64,000 bases of DNA from contig CP136069.1 of NCBI GenBank assembly GCA_032622095.1, positions 15,544,450 to 15,608,449 of the forward strand, written 5' to 3'. The notes under the pieces were generated by a model. The model did no database searches. It worked only from the letters and a program-made list of their open reading frames with translations, and was not told the DNA's origin. Position 1 is the first letter of the stretch, and every line of letters begins with the position of its first letter. The translations under genes were made by a program, and so were the position numbers. Below are positions 19,987-31,254 of the stretch, one piece after another. The stretch comes from Siphonodentalium dalli (lineage: Eukaryota; Mollusca; Scaphopoda; Gadilida; Siphonodentaliidae).

Positions 19987-20637
19987 GTGTGACTATGGAT
20001 ATATTGGTCGTTTATATTCTATATGGTTAGCACTTTGTGCACATTAAATATAGAAGATAGTACTCGAAAGTATATATATATGTCAGCACTACTGCATTTT
20101 TGTGCAGCTTTATATTCGAAATAGTTGTATTGAATTCTAAACAGAACAGCACGGTCTATGGGGAGGACCTGGTCTTTTTATGTGGCACGTACCTCAGCTA
20201 GGCTATCCTGGCCGGGGGCAGAGGCACCCTGCAGTCCTACCTTTTCGAATATTTATTATTACCGTGCTGTTATTAACATGGATGAAAACTAATGATCTAA
20301 ATAGTCTATTTTAACTTCGGTTAAATGTGTGTAGATTATACTTTGATATAATAGATGTAATAAATAATTTGTGTAGTATTTGTTATTTTGGAAGAAAGCT
20401 GTATGCTTTAAGTTTTATTATTCAAGTTTGCCGAAATCTCAAAATGGCGGCGCTCAGAAATTCACGTGGTCGGTTTCTGAAGTCGAAAAAAGGTTATTTT
20501 TCTCAAGTTGTTTGCTAATAATATATCACTACCGAGCTGTACGGCATCAACAAGTAATATTACACATTAATACAGTATTGGATAAGAAATAGTTGTTAAA
20601 AAGAGTCAAATAAATATTAAAATATAGATAGGGGGAA
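19987..20637 (-). promoter_or_regulatory. LINE 5' leader, presumed internal promoter
   Basis: About 650 bp between the 5' end of the element and the esterase start. It contains a GC-rich island (20160-20240) inside AT-rich DNA. A 19-mer CAGCTAGGCTATCCTGGCC at 20195-20213 recurs exactly at 19169-19187, near the start of the long ORF1. Full-length LINEs carry their promoter here, but no specific promoter motif can be proven. Confidence 0.4.
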
Positions 20638-20858
20638 CCCCATTGCACGACTTCAGCCCGATTTTCGAAAATTTGGAAGGGGCTGCATGGTCGCGTCCCT
20701 TTCCTATAGATGCCCGCTGGGTGGCACCGCACGAAAATACAAGGATTCCCGGGTGGCCACCATGACTCTGGCTACGCAGCCGATTTAGTAAACGAAAAGT
20801 GCAATTTTAGGAGAATAGGGAACTGGGAACTGGGAACGGAATTCATGGAGCTCGTGTC
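20638..20858 (+). repeat. FB2 right terminus after the LINE
   Basis: The type-A repeat resumes at TGCACGACTTCAGCCCG (20644) exactly where it stopped at 12535. It runs one unit and then enters the terminal sequence GGGAACTGGGAACGGAATTC, inverted relative to 9085-9105. Confidence 0.85.
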
Positions 20859-20880
20859 ACAACATATCCTCGCGCAAATA

Positions 20881-21192
20881 CGCACATAATCGGCCCATAA
20901 TGTGAAATAAATACATAATATGATTATTTAATTGTGAAATAAGCAGATAATAGATCATATCGTTATCTGGTTCTATGGCGCGGGCCACATTGAAAACACA
21001 AGAGCTTACACTTGAAAGTCGTAAGTTGGCTTATTTGTGTCATTTTCCGCACACAATCTGTTTACAATCGACTCATTGTCAGTCGATAATGTGACTATGC
21101 TCTCATTTTTAGCACATTATCGACTCAAAATGAGGCGATTCTAAGCAGATTATCTACCTAAAAGTTTTTTTATTATAAGCAGATAGTGTGCC
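20881..21192. repeat. R1 MITE-like copy
   Basis: From CGCACATAATCGG to ATAGTGTGCCCG, preceded by AACATATCCTCGCGCAAATA as in the FB2 copies. Internal hairpin arms lie at about 21055-21085 and 21113-21150. Confidence 0.6.
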
Positions 21193-21478
21193 CGTTTGTT
21201 TTTTTTGGGAACAGGCTGTTTAAAACAGTATAATATGGGACTATTTTTATATGAAATAAGCTCATATTGGCATTATTTAATCTAACCTTTTTCCATCAAC
21301 ACGACTTACCAAAGCTACGCTCTTTGTACGGTGTTCTCACTGTGGCTCGCGCCAATCAACGGAATATGGGGTTAAGCTTAATATGTGCTTATTCAGAATC
21401 AGATTATGGGCTTATTTTCTCAAGAACAGGCTGAAAAATAACACGAATAAACCAACACAAGACTTTCCATGTACATTT
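21193..21478. repeat. R2-family fragment
   Basis: Shares the TTTAAAACAGTATAATATGGG, GCGCCAATCAACGGAATA and CAAGAACAGGCTGAAAAATA phrases with 242-504. It appears to be the same R1-to-R2 junction as at the left end of the window. Confidence 0.5.
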
Positions 21479-22012
21479 CATCCTCGTGAAAATAAGCACA
21501 TAACGGTTTTATTTTAATGTGCGAAATAAGCTCATATTGGCGTTATTTAATATAAGCTTTATATATGGACCTAAAACGCGGTTTTGTAAAACAGTCCAAT
21601 ATGGGACTATTTTCGTACGAAATAAACCCATATTATTATTATTAATCTAGCTTTTTTCATCGACATGACCAATATCAGATGCACACTCTTTATTTTTTAT
21701 ATATGCGACCCTCGCGATTCAATGGCGTAATGGCTATAAGCTCACTGTGGGCTTATTTCTGAATCAAATAAGTCTATTGAATCATATGTTGATATTTATT
21801 TCCACTATGAACCTATTTTTGTGAGGATATATTGAACGGTAGATTTAATAATACCAATATGGGCTTTTTGCGTCCGGAGATAGTCCCATATTCGACTGTT
21901 TTAAAAACTGAATTTTAAGTCCATATAGAGCGTATATTGTGATTAAATAATACCAATAGGGACTTATTTCGCTCATTAAAATAAGACCGTTGCGTGCTTA
22001 TTTGTATGGAAA
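21479..22012. repeat. R2 fold-back repeat, copy d
   Basis: CTCGTGAAAATAAGCACATA at the left is answered by ATAAGACCGTTGCGTGCTTA at the right, with the usual AATAAGCTCATATTGGC / its complement inside. A further 100 bp of degenerate R2-like sequence follows before the satellite starts. Confidence 0.6.
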
Positions 22013-22111
22013 TCATGGTCCCATATTGAACGTTTATCTCCACACAGAGCCTATATTGATATGAGCTTATTTCGCTCATCAAATGCAATTTAATAATACC
22101 AATTAGACCAT

Positions 22112-24455
22112 GAACAAACAAATATTCACCTCCCCACTGAGACCAAAATCCGTTTCATGTGGCCAAATTGTTTTGTTCAGTGCCTGCCTATATTATAAAG
22201 TCAAATGTGGAATCATTTTCAGAATGAGTAGAGTCTGAGACTGACCCCAAAATATTATTTCATAAGCACAAGTGTTGCATGGTCCATTGGATTTATCATG
22301 GGTGCTGCAGGTGTTGGGCCAGCTCCGTGCCCTTCAATCCCAACCAGGAGCTCAAACTTCAGTAAATATTTTATGCAGATGCAGATCTATCCATTAACAA
22401 ATTAATGGGTACTGGGCCCAATTCAAGTTAAAAACTACCCAATCGACTTTAAACACAAATATTCACCTCACCTGAGCCCAAAATCCCTTCAACGTGCCCA
22501 AACATTAAATGGGTTACTGGGCCCAATTCAAGTTAAAATTATCCATTTGACTATTAAACACAAATATTCACCTCCCCCTCAGCCCAAAATCCCTTCCAGG
22601 TGCCCAAATATTTTATTTTTTTCGGTGTCTGAGATAACACTGACCCCAAAATATTATTTTATAGGTACCAGTGCCATATGTTTTATCATGGGTGGTATGG
22701 GTGTTGGACTGATTCCTAAGCCTAAAATACCAATATGGCTATTAAAAACACAAATATTCCTCTCCCCTCGCCCAAATTCCCTTCCAGGTAACAAAATATT
22801 TTCTGTTGATCGCCTGCCTATACTCTAAAGTCATATGTGGAATCATGTTTCATAAATGAGTGTTGTCTGATTGAACACTGACCCCAAAATATGATTCTAT
22901 AGGCACAGATGATGTATGGTTTACCATGGGTGCTGTGGGTGTTGGGCTGGCTCCATACTCTTAAATCCAATACGGGAAATCATTTACATAGGTGCTTACC
23001 TATTCAATAACACTAAAAGCCCTGGATGTAGATATCAATAATGGAAACAATATAAGTTAAATATACCAACTTGACTATTAAAATTCCTAATATTCCACTC
23101 CCCTTGACCAGAGCCCAAAATAACTTCCAGGTGCCAAAATATATCATTTTCAGAATGGGCATAGTCTGAGACCCAGAAAAATGATTTTATAGGAACGGGT
23201 GCTGTATGGTTTCATCATGGGTGCCGTGGGTGTTGGGCTGTCACCACACCCTTAAAACCCACTGAGGAGCCCAAACTTTTGCACATCGTCTTAAACAGAT
23301 GAATATATTTCCAAAAACACTAAAAGTACTGGAATTTGATATCTATAATGGGTCACAATTCAAGTTAAATATACCAACTTAACTATTAAAAAACCCAAAT
23401 ATTCCCCTCCCCTGACCAGAGCCCAAAATACCATTCAGGTGCCCAAAGAATTGTTTTACCATTGCCTACATATATTCTGAAGTAAACTGGATTAATTTTC
23501 AGAATAGGTATAGTCTGAGAGAACACTGACCCAGAAATATGTATTCATAGTCGCTGTATGGTTTAATCATGGGTGCCGTGGGTGTTGGGCTGTCACCATC
23601 TCCTAAAAACCCACTGAGGAGCCCAAACTTTTGCACATATTCTTATACAGATGAAACACTAAAAGTACAGGAAGTAGAAATCTATAATGGGTCACAATTC
23701 ACGTTAAATATACCAATTTAACTTTTAAAAAACTTAAATATTCCCCTCCCCCTAACCAAAGCCCAAAATCCCATTCAGATGCCCAAATAATATTTTTCTC
23801 ATTGCCTATATATATTCTAAAAGTCAACTGTAGAGTAATTTTCAGAATGGGTATAGTCTGAGAGATCACCGATTCACAAATATGTTTTCATAGGCACGGG
23901 TGCTGTATGGTTTTTTCATGGGAGCTGTGTGTGTTGGGCAGTCTCCATACCCTTAAAACCCACTAAGGAGCCCAAACTTTTGCAAATCTTCTTATACTGA
24001 TGCAGATATTTCCAAAAACACTAGGAGACCTGGAAGTGTATATACCTTTACAGGACCCAATTCCAGTTAAATATACCAATTTAACCATTAAAAAAAACAA
24101 ATATCCCCCCTGAATAGAGCCCAAAATCCCATTCAGGTGCCCAAATATTTTTTTCCCATTGCCTCTATATATTCTAGAGTGAAATGTGGAATAATTTACA
24201 GAATGGGTATAGTCTGAGAGATGGCTGACTCAGAAATATGTTTTCATAGGCACGGGTGCTGTATGGTTTTATCATGGGTGCTGTGGGTGTTGGGCTGTCT
24301 CAATACCCTTAAAACCCACTGAGGAGCCCAAACTTTGTGCAAACCATTTGCATAGATGCATACCTATCCACAAACAACAAAAGTGTTGGAAGTAGATACA
24401 TATAATGGGTCATATGACCCAATTCAAGTTAAATATACCAATTTAACTTGAATTG
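22112..24455 (+). repeat. Satellite, left edge: degenerate 350-bp monomers
   Basis: Successive monomers are recognised by ATCATGGGTGCTG(T/C)GGGTGT, GAGCCCAAACTT, GCCCAAAATCCC and CAGGTGCCCAAA. The box occurs near 22290, 22685, 22923, 23216, 23566, 23915 and 24270. The last three intervals are 350-354 bp, while the first are irregular, so divergence and deletion increase outward. No gene is called here. A 93-residue ORF at 22547-22828 crosses a monomer and has no recognised family. Confidence 0.9.
24421..24454. repeat. Hairpin at the monomer truncation junction, first of about 62
   Basis: Left arm AATTCAAGTTAAAT and right arm ATTTAACTTGAATT are perfect complements around the loop ATACCA. The same 34 bp ends almost every 538-bp unit, just before GTCATGGG. 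In undisrupted monomers the sequence continues ATTTAACTATTAAAA instead. Confidence 0.95.
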
Positions 24456-27400
24456 TCATGGGTGCTGTGGGTGTTGGGCTGTCTCCATACCCTTAAAACC
24501 CACTAAGGAGCCCAAACTTTTGCAAATCTTCTTATACTGATGCAGATATTTCCAAAAACACTAGGAGACCTAGAAGTATATACCTTTACAGGACCCAATT
24601 CCAGTTAAATATACCAATTTAACCATTAAAAAAACCAAATATCCCCCTTGAATAGAGCCCAAAATCCCATTCAGGTGCCCAAATATTTTTTTCCCATTGC
24701 CTCTATATATTCTAGAGTGAAATGTGGAATCATTTACAGAATGGGTATAGTCTGAGAGATGGCTGACTCAGAAATATGTTTTCATAGGCACGGGTGCTGT
24801 ATGGTTTTATCATGGGTGCTGTGGGTGTTGGGCTGTCTCAATACCCTTAAAACCCACTGAGGAGCCCAAACTTTGTGCAAACCATTTGCATAGATGCATA
24901 CCTATCCACAAACAACAAAAGTGTTGGAAGTAGATACATATAATGGGTCATATGGCCCAATTCAAGTTAAATATACCAATTTAACTTGAATTGTCATGGG
25001 TGCTGTGGGTGTTGGGCTGTCTCCATACCCTTAAACCCCACTAAGGAGCCCAAACTTTTGCAAATCTTCTTATACTGATGCAGATATTTCCAAAAACACT
25101 AGGAGACCTGGAAGTGTATATACCTTTACAGGACCCAATTCCAGTTAAATATACCAATTTAACCATTAAAAAAACCAAATATCCCCCCTGAATAGAGCCC
25201 AAAATCCCATTCAGGTGCCCAAATATTTTTTTCCCATTGCCTCTATATATTCTAGAGTGAAATGTGGAATAATTTACAGAATGGGTATAGTCTGAGAGAT
25301 GGCTGACTCAGAAATATGTTTTCATAGGCACGGGTGCTGTATGGTTTTATCATGGGTGCTGTGGGTGTTGGGCTGTCTCAATACCCTTAAAACCCACTGA
25401 GGAGCCCAAACTTTGTGCAAACCATTTGCATAGATGCATACCTATCCACAAACAACAAAAGTGTTGGAAGTAGATACATATAATGGGTCATATGGCCCAA
25501 TTCAAGTTAAATATACCAATTTAACTTGAATTGTCATGGGTGCTGTGGGTGTTGGGCTGTCTCCATACCCTTAAAATCCACTAAGGAGCCCAAACTTTTG
25601 CAAATCTTCTTATACTGATGCAGATATTTCCAAAAACACTAGGAGACCTAGAAGTATATACCTTTACAGGACCCAATTCCAGTTAAATACACAAATTTAA
25701 CAATTAAAAAAACAAAATATCCCCCCTGAATAGAGCCCAAAATCCCATTCAGGTGCCCAAATATTTTTTTCCCATTGCCTCTATATATTCTAGAGTGAAA
25801 TATGGAATCATTTACAGAATGAGTATAGTCTGAGAGATGGCTGATTCAGAAATATGTTTTCATAGGCACAGGTGCTGTATGGTTTTATCATGGGTGCTGT
25901 GGGTGTTGGGCTGTCTCAATACCCTTAAAACCCACTGAGGAGCCCAAACTTTGTGCAAACCATTTGCATAGATGCATACCTATCCACAAACAACAAAAGT
26001 GTTGGAAGTAGATACATATAATGGGTCATATGGCCCAATTCAAGTTAAATATACCAATTTAACTTGAATTGTCATGGGTGCTGTGGGTGTTGGGCTGTCT
26101 CCATACCCTTAAAACCCACTAAGAAGCCCAAACTTTTGCAAATCTTCTTATACTGATGCAGATATTTCCAAAAACACTAGGAGACATAGAAGTATATACC
26201 TTTACAGGACCCAATTCCAGTTAAATATACAAATTTAACCATTAAAAAAACCAAATATCCCCCCTGAATAGAGCCCAAAATCCCATTCAGGTGCCCAAAT
26301 ATTTTTTTCCCATTGCCTCTATATATTCTAGAGTGAAATATGGAATCATTTACAGAATGAGTATAGTCTGAGAGATGGCTGATTCAGAAATATGTTTTCA
26401 TAGGCACAGGTGCTGTATGGTTTTATCATGGGTGCTGTGGGTGTTGGGCTGTCTCAATACCCTTAAAACCCACTGAGGAGCCCAAACTTTGTGCAAACCA
26501 TTTGCATAGATGCATACCAATCCACAAACAACAAAAGTGTTGGAAGTAGATACATATAACGGGTCATATGGCCCAATTCAAGTTAAATATACCAATTTAA
26601 CTTGAATTGTCATGGGTGCTGTGGGTGTTGGGCTGTCTCCATACCCCTAAAACCCACTAAGGAGCCCAAACTTTTGCAAATCTTCTTATACTGATGCAGA
26701 TATTTCCAAAAACACTAGGAGACCTAGAAGTATATACCTTTACAGGACCCAATTCCAGTTAAATATACAAATTTAACCATTAAAAAAACAAAATATCCCC
26801 CCTGAATAGAGCCCAAAATCCCATTCAGGTGCCCAAATATTTTTTTCCTATTGCCTCTATATATTCTAGAGTGAAATATGGAATCATTTACAGAATGAGT
26901 ATAGTCTGAGAGATGGCTGATTCAGAAATATGTTTTCATAGGCACGGGTGCTGTATGGTTTTATCATGGGTGCTGTGGGTGTTGAGCTGTCTCAATACCC
27001 TTAAAACCCACTGAGGAGCCCAAACTTTGTGCAAACCATTTGCATAGATGCATACCTATCCACAAACAACAAAAGTGTTGGAAGTAGATACATATACTGG
27101 GTCATATGGCCCAATTCAAGTTAAATATACCAATTTAACTTGAATTGTCATGGGTGCTGTGGGTGTTGGGCTGTCTCCATACCCTTAAAACCCACTAAGG
27201 AGCCCAAACTTTTGCAAATCTTCTTATACTGATGCAGATATTTCCAAAAACACTAGGAGACCTAGAAGTATATACCTTTACAGGACCCAATTCCAGTTAA
27301 ATATACAAATTTAACCATTAAAAAAACCAAATATCCCCCCTGAATAGAGCCCAAAATCCCATTCAGGTGCCCAAATATTTTTTTCCCATTGCCTCTATAT

Positions 27401-30400
27401 ATTCTAGAGTGAAATATGGAATCATTTACAGAATGAGTATAGTCTGAGAGATGGCTGATTCAGAAATATGTTTTCATAGGCACAGGTGCTGTATGGTTTT
27501 ATCATGGGTGCTGTGGGTGTTGGGCTGTCTCAATACCCTTAAAACCCACTGAGGAGCCCAAACTTTGTGCAAACCATTTGCATAGATGCATACCTATCCA
27601 CAAACAACAAAAGTGTTGGAAGTAGATACATATAATGGGTCATATTGCCCAATTCAAGTTAAATATACCAATTTAACTTGAATTGTCATGGGTGCTGTGG
27701 GTGTTGGGCTGTCTCCATACCCCTAAAACTCACTAAGGAGCCCAAACTTTTGCAAATCTTCTTATACTGATGCAGATATTTCCAAAAACACTAGGAGACC
27801 TAGAAGTATATACCTTTACAGGACCCAATTCCAGTTAAATATACAAATTTAACCATTTAAAAAACAAAATATCCCCCCTCAATAGAGCCCAAAATCCCAT
27901 TCAGGTGCCCAAATATTTTTTTCCCATTGCCTCTATATATTCTAGAGTGAAATATGGAATCATTTACAGAATGAGTATAGTCTGAGAGATGGCTGATTCA
28001 TAAATATGTTTTCATAGGCACGGGTGCTGTATGGTTTTATCATGGGTGCTGTGGGTGTTGAGCTGTCTCAATACCCTTAAAACCCACTGAGAAGCCCAAA
28101 CTTTGTGCAAACCATTTGCATAGATGCATACCTATCCACAAACAACAAAAGTGTTGGAAGTAGATACATATAATGGGTCATTTGGCCCAATTCAAGTTAA
28201 ATATACCAATTTAACTTGAATTGTCATGGGTGCTGTGGGTGTTGGGCTGTCTCCATACCCGTAAAACCCACTAAGGAGCCCAAACTTTTGCAAATCTTCT
28301 TATACTGATGCAGATATTTCCAAAAACACTAGGAGACCTAGAAGTATATACCTTTACAGGACCCAATTCCAGTTAAATATACAAATTTAACCATTAAAAA
28401 AAACAAATATCCCCCCTGAATAGAGCCCAAAATCCCATTCAGGTGCCCAAATATTTTTTTCCCATTGCCTCTATATATTCTAGAGTGAATATGGAATCAT
28501 TTACAGAATGAGTATAGTCTGAGAGATGGCTGATTCAGAAATATGTTTTCATAGGCACGGGTGCTGTATGTTTTTATCATGGGTGCTGTGGGTGTTGGGC
28601 TGTCTCAATACCCTTAAAACCCACTGAGGAGCCCAAACTTTGTGCAAACCATTTGCATAGATGCATACCTATCCACAAACAACAAAAGTGTTGGAAGTAG
28701 ATACATATAATGGGTCATATGGCCCAATTCAAGTTAAATATACCAATTTAACTTGAATTGTCATGGGTGATGTGGGTGTTGGGCTGTCTCCATACCCTTA
28801 AAACCCACTAAGGAGCCCAAACTTTTGCAAATCTTCTTATACTGATGCAGATATTTCCAAAAACACTAGGAGACCTAGAAGTATATACCTTTACATGACC
28901 CAATTCCAGTTAAATATACAAATTTAACCATTAAAAAAATCAAATATCCCCCCTGAATAGAGCCCAAAATCCCATTCAGGTGCCCAAATATTTTTTTCCC
29001 ATTGCCTCTATATATTCTAGAGTGAAATATGGAATCATTTACAGAATGAGTATAGTCTGAGAGATGGCTGATTCAGAAATATGTTTTCATAGGCACGGGT
29101 GCTGTATGGTTTTATCATGGGTGCTGTGGGTGTTGGGCTGTCTCAATACCCTTAAAACCCACTGAGGAGCCCAAACTTTGTGCAAACCATTTGCATAGAT
29201 GCATACCTATCCACAAACAACAAAAGTGTTGGAAGTAGATACATATAATGGGTCATATGGCCCAATTCAAGTTAAATATACCAATTTAACTTGAATTGTC
29301 ATGGGTGCTGTGGGTGTTGGGCTGTCTCCATACCCTTAAAACCCAATAAGGAGCCCAAACTTTTGCAAATCTTCTTATACTGATGCAGATATTTCCAAAA
29401 ACACTAGGAGACCTAGAAGTATATACCTTTACAGGACCCAATTCCAGTTAAATATACAAATTTAACCATTTAAAAAACAAAATATCCCCCCTGAATAGAG
29501 CCCAAAATCCCATTCAGGTGCCCAAATATTTTTTTTCCCATTGCCTCTATATATTCTAGAGTGAAATATGGAATCATTTACAGAATGAGTATAGTCTGAG
29601 AGATGGCTGATTCATAAATATGTTTTCATAGGCACGGGTGCTGTATGGTTTTATCATGGGTGCTGTGGGTGTTGAGCTGTCTCAATACCCTTAAAACCCA
29701 CTGAGAAGCCCAAACTTTGTGCAAACCATTTGCATAGATGCATACCTATCCACAAACAACAAAAGTGTTGGAAGTAGATACATATAATGGGTCATATGGC
29801 CCAATTCAAGTTAAATATACCAATTTAACTTGAATTGTCATGGGTGCTGTGGGTGTTGGGCTGTCTCCATACCCGTAAAACCCACTAAGGAGCCCAAACT
29901 TTTGCAAATCTTCTTATACTGATGCAGATATTTCCAAAAACACTAGGAGACCTAGAAGTATATACCTTTACAGGACCCAATTCCAGTTAAATATACAAAT
30001 TTAACCATTAAAAAAACCAAATATCCCCCCTGAATAGAGCCCAAAATCCCATTCAGGTGCCCAAATTTTTTTTTCCCATTGCCTCTATATATTCTAGAGT
30101 GAAATATGGAATCATTTACAGAATGAGTATAGTCTGAGAGATGGCTGATTCAGAAATATGTTTTCATAGGCACAGGTGCTGTATGGTTTTATCATGGGTG
30201 CTGTGGGTGTTGGGCTGTCTCAATACCCTTAAAACCCACTGAGGAGCCCAAACTTTGTGCAAACCATTTGCATAGATGCATACCTATCCACAAACAACAA
30301 AAGTGTTGGAAGTAGATACATATAATGGGTCATATGGCCCAATTCAAGTTAAATATACCAATTTAACTTGAATTGTCATGGGTGCTGTGGGTGTTGGGCT

Positions 30401-31254
30401 GTCTCCATACCCCTAAAACCCACTAAGGAGCCCAAACTTTTGCAAATCTTCTTATACTGATGCAGATATTTCCAAAAACACTAGGAGACCTAGAAGTATA
30501 TACCTTTACAGGACCCAATTCCAGTTAAATATACAAATTTAACCATTTAAAAAACAAAATATCCCCCCTGAATAGAGCCCAAAATCCCATTCAGGTGACC
30601 AAATATTTTTTTCCCATTGCCTCTATATATTCTAGAGTGAAATATGGAATCATTTACAGAATGAGTATAGTCTGAGAGATGGCTGATTCATAAATATGTT
30701 TTCATAGGCACGGGTGCTGTATGGTTTTATCATGGGTGCTGTGGGTGTTGAGCTGTCTCAATACCCTTAAAACCCACTGAGGGGCCCAAACTTTGTGCAA
30801 ACCATTTGCATAGATGCATACCTATCCACAAACAACAAAAGTGTTGGAAGTAGATACATATAATGGGTCATATGGCCCAATTCAAGTTAAATATACCAAT
30901 TTAACTTGAATTGTCATGGGTGCTGTGGGTGTTGGGCTGTCTCCATACCCGTAAAACCCACTAAGGAGCCCAAACTTTTGCAAATCTTCTTATACTGATG
31001 CAGATATTTCCAAAAACACTAGGAGACCTAGAAGTATATACCTTTACAGGACCCAATTCCAGTTAAATATACAAATTTAACCATTAAAAAAAACAAATAT
31101 CTCCCCTGAATAGAGCCCAAAATCCCATTCAGGTGCCCAAATATTTTTTTCCCATTGCCTCTATATATTCTAGAGTGAATATGGAATCATTTACAGAATG
31201 AGTATAGTCTGAGAGATGGCTGATTCAGAAATATGTTTTCATAGGCACGGGTGC

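Larger units (their letters stand above)
12536..20637 (-). mobile_element. 8.1-kb LINE retrotransposon (LINE-1 of this window), CR1-like
   Basis: Minus-strand order: 5' leader, SGNH esterase ORF, long disordered ORF, PHD finger and coiled coil, endonuclease-RT ORF2 with C-terminal CCHC, short 3' UTR, then a CAAG tetranucleotide tail at 12536-12557. It sits inside an FB2 type-A unit, with CCCCAT on both sides (12530-12535 and 20638-20643), a probable 6-bp target duplication. PHD and esterase modules in the first ORF are known from CR1-like elements, so a CR1-group element is the best guess. The copy looks full length, but two one-base frame breaks (17656-17661 and 14461-14466 regions) would disable it if real. 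Confidence 0.85.
9064..20858. mobile_element. Fold-back element FB2, interrupted by an 8.1-kb LINE
   Basis: The left end (GAGCTCC-like, ATGAATTCCGTTCCCAGTTC at about 9085) reappears inverted at the right end (GGGAACTGGGAACGGAATTC, about 20825-20845). Next to each end lies the same repeat type, in opposite orientation. Removing the LINE leaves about 3.7 kb. The arms are unequal: about 3.5 inverted units on the left, many direct units on the right. Two R1 copies (10195, 11251) lie inside. No transposase is seen. The boundary is accurate only to some ten bases because the inverted similarity fades into flanking ATATGT/ACATAT sequence. Confidence 0.6.

Noticed and set aside
22547-22828. 93-residue ORF in the satellite edge
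   Set aside because: It crosses several segments of a non-coding monomer. Only its central glycine-rich part recurs in other monomers, and that is reported as a hypothesis instead.
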